Assembly (NCBI GenBank): GCA_949282965.1
Contig: CASDQW010000052.1
Coordinates: 1 to 60,314 of the forward strand
DNA length: 60,314 nt
Direction of reading: 5' to 3'
Source of the DNA: an uncultured Lentisphaeria bacterium
GTDB taxonomy: Bacteria; Verrucomicrobiota; Lentisphaeria; Victivallales; Victivallaceae
Position 1 is the first letter of the stretch, and each line of letters starts with the position of its first letter. Below, one piece after another: positions 53,197 through 60,314 of the stretch. The position numbers were made by a program, and so were the translations under genes. The notes beneath the pieces were generated by a model. It made no database searches. It was not told where the DNA came from and was given only the letters and a program-made list of their open reading frames with translations.

Positions 53197-54953
53197 TTAT
53201 GATTGAAACGCCATTTTTGCGGTAACACGCAGGGTCTGACGCTGCCGGAATTCAACCGTCAGCTGCGATGCGGGGCGGCACCGCCGCCGGCGGCAGTTTT
53301 CGATTTCCTTCAATCCGACCGCGTCGGGGGCATCGCCGTGAAACGTCAGGACGCAACGGCAGTCGCCGTGCGTCAGAAGCCATTCGCCTTCCCGTGGCCC
53401 GCGCTCCGCAACCACCTCGGGCGCGAGTACGAACAGCAGGGTGAAATCATGCCGTTTCCCATCCCCGTCGACGTGGTCGGACAGTTCGATTTCGGCGGCA
53501 TCAAGCGTCAGACGACGGCGCCAGACGATGCCGTTCCAGGCGGGAACATTGCTGGTTTCAGTGGCACTGATGCTTCTGCTGCCGTCCGGTTCCTCCCGCC
53601 AGGCGTCATCGCAACTCAGCGTTGCCCAGCCGTCAAATCCGTACAGGCCGACGGCGTGGGCATCGCCCGCGCCGTCCACCAGCAGCGAGCTGTGCCAGGA
53701 GGATTGTTTGCAGCGCGGGAACTGGGGCAGGTCGTAATGCGAACAGCCGGTTTCTTCCAGAAAGGCTTTGCCGCGCCACAGGATTACCGGAGAATTTTTT
53801 CCTCCGTGGTAGTGGGAACACTCGCCGGTGAATTCGGATACGTCCAGCGCCGCATAACAGTCGCCGCATCGGGCGGCGGCCACACCGCCCGGTTTCAATA
53901 CCGTACAGTCCGCCGCCGCATCCGAATGGGGAAGCGAGGTCAGCAGCGCGTCCGGGTTGAAGGCATAGGAGTCGTTGATCGTCAGCGTCAGGCCATCCGG
54001 GCGGCGGCAGGCGTTCAGCGCCGCGACGGCGGCCGCAAAGCGTTTCCGGACGACCGGCGGTACCGATTCGCCCCGGCGCTCGGCCAGCGCCAGAAAATCC
54101 CGGGCATGCCACAGCGTAAACGCATGGTAGGACGGAGAATTTTCCTTCAGCATGCCGCTGACGGCAAATTCCTGTTCGATGTGCCAGCAGCAGAGGGTTA
54201 CGGCCATGTCGCGGATTTCCGGATAGTCCGGGTCCGCCGCCAGCAGCGGCAGCCGTGGTAGAGCGCCGTGGCGCGCAATGACTGATGGTTGCCGGGATGC
54301 GGCTGCTGAAACCGCTCCTGATCCGCCAGTACCCGGACATGCTGCCGCAGGCAGGTGAGCAGTTCGCGCCAGTCCGCCTCCGGCAGGTCGGCGACATCCC
54401 GGATGAACCAGACAGAGTAGAGAAAATGCAGCAGACGCATCCCCGGCTGCATGTCGTACCAGATGTATTCGACATCGGTTTCATTCCGGATCATGGTGGC
54501 GTAGTCCTGAGAATTGTACTCCTCGTCCAGCCGCCGGGAGACCCGTCGCCAGTGCGCTTCCAGCGCGTCCCGGTCCACCGGCGGCGGACAGGTGCGGGCA
54601 AAATGCCGGATGATGCGCGCCACCCGGCGGGCCAGTTCCCGATCGCCGGTGAGCCACGCCTGCCGGGCCATGGGGACCAGGAAGTAGCAGCGATTGATCC
54701 AGCTGGTCTTTTCGATGCTGCGCCAGCGTTCGAAACGGTGAAAGTCCAGATGATCCAAGCCGCCGAAATCCGCCAGCGCGTCCGGTTCCAGCAGTTGGCG
54801 GACGATGGCCGCGTCGTCCAGGGTGCCGAACAGCTCCCGGGTGACGAAAAAACCGCCGCCGTCCGGCACGTAAAGCTCAAAAAAAGAATGCCGGCGCAGC
54901 AGTTTTTCTGCCAGCGGCGGCCACATCGGCAACAGATCACCCCATGATTTCAT
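53197..54953 (-). pseudogene. Heparinase II/III-like gene interrupted by a frameshift
   Basis: Two overlapping frames belong to one protein. The first (54953 to 54198) encodes an alpha-toroid up to NHQSLRATALYHG and then runs into unrelated residues. The second frame resumes with LPLLAADPDYPEIRDMAVTL and continues to 53197 with the heparinase-type domain (NSPSYHAFTLWHARDF, ECSHYHGGKNSPVILWRGK, SWHSSLLVDG). Restoring one base near 54252 (CACGG_CTG) joins them into about 585 residues. No signal peptide is seen. It would act on uronic-acid-containing, probably rhamnose-linked, oligosaccharides with the GH78 enzyme. A sequencing error or real inactivation are equally possible. Confidence 0.8.
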
Positions 54954-55010
54954 GACGAATCCAATACTCCTTCATGCTGTGGTAACAATCCGGTCGAACG
55001 GTGTGGTCTT

Positions 55011-55039
55011 ACTATAACGCGGTTCGATCGGGATTGCAA
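55011..55039 (-). promoter_or_regulatory. Promoter of the heparinase-like/GH78 operon
   Basis: On the minus strand -35 TTGCAA (55034-55039), 17-bp spacer, -10 TATAGT (55011-55016). Imperfectly inverted copies of CGGTTCGATCGG flank the -10 (about 54990-55002 and 55020-55031), possible regulator binding sites. Confidence 0.65.
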
Positions 55040-55125
55040 CCGTTTTCCGGGCGGTGGGAGGTTTTTTCCGCATGTCCTCTGGACCGGACACGGGGAAGAA
55101 TTCCCAGGTTTTGTGTGAATTGTTC

Positions 55126-55154
55126 TTGACAGAAATGAATAATTTTGCTATACT
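55126..55154 (+). promoter_or_regulatory. Promoter of the divergent GntR/LacI-type regulator
   Basis: -35 TTGACA (55126-55131), 17-bp spacer, -10 TATACT (55149-55154). Start of transcription near 55161, 40 nt ahead of the ATG at 55201. Confidence 0.85.
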
Positions 55155-55171
55155 ATTGGTATGGTATTGGT
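55154..55171 (+). promoter_or_regulatory. Direct repeat at the regulator start site, candidate operator
   Basis: TATTGGT occurs at 55154-55160 and 55165-55171, 11 bp apart, over the transcription start. A further GGTTT/AAACC inverted repeat follows (55169-55182). Position suggests autoregulation. Confidence 0.4.
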
Positions 55172-55200
55172 TTAAAAAAACCAGAAATGGGAGGACGCCC

Positions 55201-56331
55201 ATGAAATCACAATTGTTCAAAAAGCTGGCGGAACAGATTTATGCCGATTACGTCGACGTGCGGAAACTTCCGGGAGAGCGGCGGCTCGGAGAACGGTATG
55301 TGGCCAGCCGTGCCACGATCCGGGCCGCGCTGCAGGAATTGCAGAACAACGGCCGACTCTCTTCCGACCCGCGCCGCGGACATACTCTGATTGCGACGGC
55401 GCCATCGGTGACACCGTTTCCCGCCAAGGAGACGCCGCCGCCGGAGCGCCGCTCCTGGAACGTCGTGCTGTTCTGCAGTCGCCGGCTGGTGGAGGATCAG
55501 GCGTTTCTGGACTTCCTCGGCGGGGCGATCCATTCCGCCGGGATGAACGGGGTGAATCTGCTGATCCGAGAACTCGACGAACGTCATTACGTCGCGGGGG
55601 CGGAGTCGCCGGAACAACTATATTCCGGCGTGGAGGCGGATGGCTACATTCTGACGTTCCTGTCGGAAGGGCTCCGGCAGTTTCTGGAGCGGCAGCTCAA
55701 GCCCTGCGTGGCGCTCGGCATGCCCTACCGGGTCGGAGAACTGGAAAAAAGACGTTTCCTGCGGGTGTTCCTGCCGCAGCGCGAAAAACTGAAAACACTG
55801 TTCACCCGTCTGGCGGAACTGGGACACCGCCGCATTCTGGTGCCCTGCGGAAATGAAGACCTGGGCGGTTACGTCCGGGAACTGATTCCGGCCGGGGTGA
55901 AGGCGGATTTCGTCGGAGTGCCCCTCAATTCCGATTCGTCGATACCGCGACCGGAGGCCGGAGACCGGGTGGTGGCGGCTCTGGAGGATCATACGGCGCT
56001 GCTGGTTCCCTTCGGCGGCGCCACCGCGCTGGAGATTTACCGGCGGCTGCTGCTGGCCGGGATCGAAATCCCGAAGCGGCTCAGTGTGGTGATCGACAGC
56101 GGCAGATTCGATTATTTCGTCAAGGTGTTCCGGATTGCGAGCGTTTACTCCTCGTCGCGGGAGGAGGGCATGATGTGCATGGAAGCTCTGGTCGGGCAGC
56201 TGCGGAACGGTTTTCTGGAATTCGGCAACCGGTTCACCCAGTACTCCTATGTGGAGGGCGAAACGCTGGGCCCGGCCATGACTCCGGCGGAACTGCGCCG
56301 ATACGACCGGAGGCGTCAGGATCTTTCGTAA
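55201..56331 (+). CDS. GntR-type regulator with LacI-like sensor domain
   Basis: A 376-aa regulator. The N-terminal winged helix spans residues 1-70 (LPGERRLGERYVASRATIRAA). After a Pro-rich linker (75-92), the LacI-type ligand-binding domain starts with WNVVLFCSRRLV and includes ADGYILTFLSEG and RLSVVIDSGRFDYF. GGGAGGA lies 6 nt before the ATG; the frame is open to 55054 but through the promoter. It is followed by a prepilin-like protein and a large secreted protein, and is divergent from the heparinase-like/GH78 operon, so it may control both directions. Confidence 0.9.
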   Translation: MKSQLFKKLAEQIYADYVDVRKLPGERRLGERYVASRATIRAALQELQNNGRLSSDPRRGHTLIATAPSVTPFPAKETPPPERRSWNVVLFCSRRLVEDQAFLDFLGGAIHSAGMNGVNLLIRELDERHYVAGAESPEQLYSGVEADGYILTFLSEGLRQFLERQLKPCVALGMPYRVGELEKRRFLRVFLPQREKLKTLFTRLAELGHRRILVPCGNEDLGGYVRELIPAGVKADFVGVPLNSDSSIPRPEAGDRVVAALEDHTALLVPFGGATALEIYRRLLLAGIEIPKRLSVVIDSGRFDYFVKVFRIASVYSSSREEGMMCMEALVGQLRNGFLEFGNRFTQYSYVEGETLGPAMTPAELRRYDRRRQDLS

Positions 56332-56370
56332 ACGTTTGTCAGCGGAAACTCTATAACAGGAAAGGGCGAT

Positions 56371-57021
56371 ATGATGCGGATTTCAGAATTGAGATTTTTC
56401 ACGTTGATAGAGCTGCTGGTGGTGATTGCGATCATCGCGATTCTGGCGTCGCTGCTGCTGCCGAGTCTGAGCAAGGCCCGGGAGCGGGCGAAAGTGGTCG
56501 GATGCGTCAATACCGGTAAGCAGATCGGCACCTATTTTCTGATGTATACGCAGGACTATCAGGAGTATTTCCCCGACAATCAGGGATACTACCAGGAAGT
56601 ACGCAACTGCTCGCGCTGGAGCGACAACGCCTACCGCCGTCAGCGGAAACTGACGCAGAATACGCTCTCCTGCCCGAGCGATCTGCAGGCCTTCCACAGC
56701 CTCAACAGTTATGATGCTCCAAGCTACGGCATCAACGGAGTCTGGAACAACTGGAAACAGTATTACAAAATGTCCCGGATCACCCGGCCGTCCCGCTGTC
56801 TCTTTTTCGGGGAAAGCGGCCATGCGACGAGTCCGATCGTGGAACGCGGCGGATCAAGTTACATGAATTATCCCACCGCCTTCTTCAGCGGTACCTATGA
56901 ACTCTATCCGCGACACGGTGAGCAGCTCAACATCATTTTCACGGACGGGCACGTGCAGACGTTTGCCTGGACGTATGTGCGCAACAACATCAGTTTGGCC
57001 AGAGGCGGCGGCTATCCCTGA
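56371..57021 (+). CDS. Prepilin-like protein with C-terminal RH-x9-DGH motif
   Basis: A 216-aa pseudopilin-like protein. MMRISELRF precedes [16 protein letters not shown] with Glu at mature position 5; the preceding residue is Phe instead of Gly. The C-terminus has [14 protein letters not shown], the RH-x9-DGH motif. The globular part is rich in Tyr and Asn. GGAAAGGG lies before the start. It follows the regulator by 39 nt and is separated from the next secreted protein by 378 nt. Confidence 0.9.
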   Translation: MMRISELRFFTLIELLVVIAIIAILASLLLPSLSKARERAKVVGCVNTGKQIGTYFLMYTQDYQEYFPDNQGYYQEVRNCSRWSDNAYRRQRKLTQNTLSCPSDLQAFHSLNSYDAPSYGINGVWNNWKQYYKMSRITRPSRCLFFGESGHATSPIVERGGSSYMNYPTAFFSGTYELYPRHGEQLNIIFTDGHVQTFAWTYVRNNISLARGGGYP

Positions 57022-57399
57022 TGGGGACATAAAATGGAAGCGCTGCAGGAATAATCACGGAGAAGTGGGCAAAATGATACAGGCGATAAGTGGGAAAAAA
57101 CTTTCCGGAAGACGCATCGCAGGCCGGCTCGGCACACAGAGCGCCGCATGGCTGATCTGCACCGCAAACTTCGTTGGCGCAGCTGGAACGGAAACGATTC
57201 CGGACACATTGTCCGGACTGCGTCCATGCCGCCGGAAGGTGCTGGTCCGGCCCTGTCGGGGAATCGGAGCGACGGCGACGCTTCTCCGTTGTCCGGCAGG
57301 TGATTCCGGTGGACCGGCAGGTGCGCTGGATCCGGCTGATCACACGCCGGGCAAATCCCGCTAATCATTTTTTCCTGACCGGGATCAGGGTGATGGGAC
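57022..57399. other. Intergenic region between prepilin-like and secreted protein genes
   Basis: No convincing gene is present. An open frame at 57074-57364 (97 codons) has a weak GGAGAAG ribosome site and a composition unlike known domains. A perfect 19-bp inverted repeat, TCCGGACA/TGTCCGGA with 3-nt centre, lies at 57199-57217. No T-run follows, so it could be an mRNA stem that limits readthrough from the pilin gene. Confidence 0.5.
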
Positions 57400-60288
57400 A
57401 TGAGTGAAAGGAATGAATGCAAGATGCGAAAGATCATGCTGGGGATGCTGGCGGGAATCGGCCTGGCGGCGGCCGCCGCGGAGGCGCCGGTGTCGCGTTT
57501 CGATTCGGACGCGGAGCAAATGAAGTATTACCATGTGGAATTTCCGCTCAGCGCCTATCCGCCGGAAATGGTCGCCGCCGGTCGCAGCAAACCGGATTTT
57601 CACGAAATCGCGGATTTCGAAACGCTCGACGGCTGGACGCTGAAGAGCCGGCCCGAAGGCATGACGCTGAAAAAGAGCGCCGCCACCCGGGTCCACGGTG
57701 AATACGCCGCGGAATTGTCGCTGAACCGGCGCGAAAACACCACCTTCGAACTGATTCCGCCCGCGCCGCTGCCGGTGGCCGAGCGGGAGAATGCGGCGCT
57801 GCTCTGGAACCGGACTCTGCAGTTCTCCTATTCCGGCGGACCGGTGTATGAACTGGGGTTGAAGATCCGTGACGCCCGGGGGCGGGATCATTCCGTTGCG
57901 TTTACGAATTCGCCGATCGGCTTCCGGATGTGGATGCCGTATCTGGTGCGGCTGCCCGAGCCTTCCGCCACCATGCCCCGGCCATGGCGGATTGCTGCGA
58001 TTACCGGCCGAATCCGGCCCCGGCAGAAAATCGCGCCGCCATATTTCGTGCTGCTTGATTCACTGCAGCTTTTTGAGGATCGGCTGGATTTCCCGGCGGC
58101 GGTTCCGTCGCTGCCGCTGCCGGAGCCGGCGGCGGCGGACACCATCCGGCCGGTGCCGGTCGCGCCGGTGAAAAACCGGATCGAACGCAGCGGGAGGAGC
58201 GTCCGGTTCGTGGCGGAAAGCGACCGGGAGACGGTCCGTTATACCGTTTCTCCGAAAACCGGAACCTTCGACGATCTCACGGTGGAGTTCAACGGCCGGA
58301 AATTCCGTCCGCTTGCCGGAGGCGGACCGGTTTTCGAGGCGGAGGGGGAACTGCTGCGGCCGGGAGACGAATTTCTGAAGACCACTTTGAAGGGGACGGA
58401 GTGGCGGGACGGCGTTTACCGGACGCGGTTCCAGGCCCGTTCCAGTGTCGGCGGCGACGGTTACACCGATGAGCTGATCGACTACGAAATCGCCTGGTCG
58501 TTGCACGGGAAGACTTTGTATATCGACTTCACGTCGCTGCAGGGGCGGACGGCGGAGATCACCTTCGGCGCCGTCGACGGCGAAGCGGGCGAGCTGATCA
58601 CCGTTCCCTACCTGAGAATCGATCCGAACGGACCGAAGGTGTGGATCGGCAAAGACTGCTATCTGAGCGCGCTGGCCGATCCGTGGCGCAGCGATGCGAC
58701 GAAGCTTTTCGGCGACGCCGCCGGCGTCAACGGCGGGGTGCGCTATGAGAAACTCACCGACGGCACCCGGAATCCGCCGAACGAGCGCTTCATGCTCAGT
58801 GTTTCCGGAGAATTTTCCGAGGTGCTCCCCAAACTGCCCAATCCGGTTTCCCCGTATATCGAAAAATATGCCGCCGCCTCCTGGCGCTGGGGCATGAGCG
58901 AATGGAACTGGCCGCTGGAACTTTATTGGCAGGGGGTGCGCGATTTCCAGTTCCGCAGCCATGCCGATCTGCACCGCGACATCAATGAATCTTACGGCTA
59001 TCGCGCCGCCGCCGCCCCGTCGAAGGGGGAGGCTTTCATTCAGGAACTCTCCCGCGGACTCCGGGAACGCGGCTTCGGGTACGCTCCCTACAATTCCTAC
59101 ATGGATCAGAATCCGTTCGGAGCGGAATTTTCCGTGCGCGACCTCCGGCGGGATTCGGACGGGCAGTTCCGCTCCTACCAGGTGACGCCCGCGGCGGCCC
59201 AGCTGCTGCAGGAACGTTACGCCCCGGAATTCGTCCGGCTCTATCAGCCGACCTTCTCCTATCTGGACGTGCACGGCTGCCGCGAGCCGTGGCGCAATCC
59301 CGACATGCGCGCCGGCGCCTGGATGGCCGGCAAATTCCGGGGGGAATTTCTCGGTCATGCGGCGCTGATACGACGGAATCGCGAGCTCTTCAACGGCCCG
59401 TGTTTTACCGAAGGCGGCTGCAACTGGCTGTACGCCGGATTTTACGACGCCACCTACGGCTACTGCGGGCACGGCCTCAACTTCATGGAGCTGGACGACA
59501 TCGTCGACTTCGACCTGCTCCGGATCAAACCCCATGCGATCCAACTCGGGATGGGGGACTGGAACATGTATTACCGCGGCAAGGCCGATCCGTCCGACGA
59601 CAGCTGGGTGAGGCGTTTCGCTGCGGCGACGCTGGCTTACGGTCACGCGGCGATGCCGGAGGCGGACAAGGTCCGGGTGTATTTTCTGACCAACGCGGTG
59701 CAGCGGCGTTATCTCGGCGTTCCGGTTGCCTTCATCGGCTATTCCGACGGTCGGGAGTTGATGCCGAGTTCCGCCGCCTTTCATACCGAGGCCCGCCGTA
59801 AGGGATTCATCCATGTCGCCTACGAAAACGGTCTCAAACTGTACGTCAATTTGAACAAACAGGGCGAGCCCTGGACGATTGCGGGACAGACCATTCCCGC
59901 GCCTGGTTATTACGCCGTCATGCCGGATGGGAAAATGGAAGCGTTCTCCCTCGATTATGACCTTGTCAAATCGCCGGAATACTACTATATTCACACCCGG
60001 AACACACCCGTGAACGTCCCCGGCATCCGCGTCGCTGCCGGCGGTACGGCGTTCCGGCCGGACGGTGCGGGGCGTTTTCTGGTGTTTCCGCAGAAGACGT
60101 TCCGCGATCTGGCGTTTCAGCCGGCGGAGCTCGGGTTGTCCGCCGCGACGTCGTATCATGTGAAACTGATCGGCCTGGACGGGCGGACGATCGCGGAGCG
60201 GAGCATCGCGGCGGATCAGGGGGGGTGGATCCGACTGGAAAAGCCGGAGCCGAAGGTCGCCTGTTATGAGTTTACGGAGGAAAAATGA
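57400..60288 (+). CDS. Large secreted glycan-active-like protein, family not assigned
   Basis: A 962-aa protein with an export signal (RKIMLGMLAGIGLAAAAAE). The N-terminal 230 residues look like a carbohydrate-binding beta-sandwich (FHEIADFETLDGWTLKS). A beta-rich middle domain (250-450) follows, then a TIM-barrel-like catalytic region (about 480-790) with RLYQPTFSYLDVHG, CFTEGGCNWLYAGFYD and NFMELDDIVDFDLL providing Asp and Glu candidates, and a C-terminal beta domain. I do not assign a CAZy family. GGTGA lies 6 nt before the ATG at 57400; ATG 57424 is an alternative. It follows a prepilin-like gene and overlaps the next gene by ATGA. Confidence 0.75.
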   Translation: MSERNECKMRKIMLGMLAGIGLAAAAAEAPVSRFDSDAEQMKYYHVEFPLSAYPPEMVAAGRSKPDFHEIADFETLDGWTLKSRPEGMTLKKSAATRVHGEYAAELSLNRRENTTFELIPPAPLPVAERENAALLWNRTLQFSYSGGPVYELGLKIRDARGRDHSVAFTNSPIGFRMWMPYLVRLPEPSATMPRPWRIAAITGRIRPRQKIAPPYFVLLDSLQLFEDRLDFPAAVPSLPLPEPAAADTIRPVPVAPVKNRIERSGRSVRFVAESDRETVRYTVSPKTGTFDDLTVEFNGRKFRPLAGGGPVFEAEGELLRPGDEFLKTTLKGTEWRDGVYRTRFQARSSVGGDGYTDELIDYEIAWSLHGKTLYIDFTSLQGRTAEITFGAVDGEAGELITVPYLRIDPNGPKVWIGKDCYLSALADPWRSDATKLFGDAAGVNGGVRYEKLTDGTRNPPNERFMLSVSGEFSEVLPKLPNPVSPYIEKYAAASWRWGMSEWNWPLELYWQGVRDFQFRSHADLHRDINESYGYRAAAAPSKGEAFIQELSRGLRERGFGYAPYNSYMDQNPFGAEFSVRDLRRDSDGQFRSYQVTPAAAQLLQERYAPEFVRLYQPTFSYLDVHGCREPWRNPDMRAGAWMAGKFRGEFLGHAALIRRNRELFNGPCFTEGGCNWLYAGFYDATYGYCGHGLNFMELDDIVDFDLLRIKPHAIQLGMGDWNMYYRGKADPSDDSWVRRFAAATLAYGHAAMPEADKVRVYFLTNAVQRRYLGVPVAFIGYSDGRELMPSSAAFHTEARRKGFIHVAYENGLKLYVNLNKQGEPWTIAGQTIPAPGYYAVMPDGKMEAFSLDYDLVKSPEYYYIHTRNTPVNVPGIRVAAGGTAFRPDGAGRFLVFPQKTFRDLAFQPAELGLSAATSYHVKLIGLDGRTIAERSIAADQGGWIRLEKPEPKVACYEFTEEK

Positions 60289-60314
60289 AGATGCTGTTGC
60301 GAATCGGTTTTGCC
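60285..60314 (+). CDS. Partial gene, start of a probable exported protein
   Basis: Only ten codons (MKMLLRIGFA) are visible before the right edge. The ATG overlaps the preceding stop (ATGA) and has GGAGG about 5 nt upstream. The basic, then hydrophobic start suggests a signal peptide. Nothing more can be said. Confidence 0.6.
   Translation, partial: MKMLLRIGFA

Noticed and set aside
54198..54953. First half of the heparinase-like gene as an independent 251-aa protein
   Set aside because: Its last 20 residues lose family similarity exactly where the next frame picks it up, which indicates a frameshift rather than two genes.
57074..57364. Possible 97-aa gene in the gap before the large secreted protein
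   Set aside because: Weak ribosome site, no domain, and no sign of selection on codon positions. Left as intergenic.

Overview
The window is GC-rich bacterial DNA that most resembles the phylum Lentisphaerota (Victivallis-like). This is inferred from three prepilin-like proteins that open with an [20 protein letters not shown] segment, the many glycan-active enzymes, regulators with LacI-type sensor domains, and several Gfo/Idh/MocA oxidoreductases. No marker gene in the window settles the taxonomy, and there is no rRNA, tRNA, CRISPR array, phage or insertion sequence that I could recognise.

Layout. (1) 1-11743 is a catabolic region. A leftward Gfo/Idh oxidoreductase-GntR pair diverges from a rightward series: LacI regulator, prepilin-like protein, secreted glycosidase-like protein, two uroporphyrinogen-decarboxylase-like proteins, an alpha/beta hydrolase and two Gfo/Idh oxidoreductases. 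(2) 11749-18836 (leftward) is a two-component system followed by an RND efflux adaptor and permease. Four 11-bp direct repeats of Pho-box type lie just upstream of the pump promoter. (3) 18928-28908 holds a PD-(D/E)XK/DUF5655-like protein, a GT2-GtrA glycosyltransferase, a GNAT-GrpB fusion, a nucleotide-sugar operon (UDP-xylose synthase, UDP-glucose dehydrogenase, RfbC, RfbD), priA and rpsT. (4) 29117-36331 is the nusA-infB-rbfA-nrnA-truB translation operon plus a long protein of unknown function. It is preceded by a short leader with a terminator-like hairpin and lacks rimP at the usual place. (5) 36375-40291 is an aryl-pyruvate/arylacetyl-CoA module: iorA, iorB, a tandem ACT protein and paaK. 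It is followed by a cytoplasmic TIM-barrel glycosidase and a bidirectional terminator. (6) 42406-60314 is a second glycan region: regulator, prepilin-like protein and polysaccharide lyase; a glycyl radical enzyme with its activase and a divergent AraC regulator; a WaaP-like kinase; a GH78 rhamnosidase with a frameshifted heparinase-like gene; and a third regulator, prepilin-like protein and large secreted protein.

How the genes work together. The most striking pattern is a cassette seen three times (1440-5811, 46512-42406, 55201-60288). A regulator with a sugar-binding sensor domain comes first, then a prepilin-like protein with a C-terminal RH-x9/10-DGH motif, then a predicted secreted glycan-active enzyme, all co-oriented. 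This looks like a substrate-induced polysaccharide-utilisation unit in which a pseudopilin takes the place of an outer-membrane capture system. In none of the three is the residue before the mature Phe a glycine, which prepilin peptidases normally require. Released sugars could then be handled by the Gfo/Idh oxidoreductases, the rhamnosidase and the glycyl radical enzyme encoded nearby.

Starts were chosen from Shine-Dalgarno spacing, promoter positions and stop-start overlaps. Family assignments come from recognised motifs and have not been checked by any database search.
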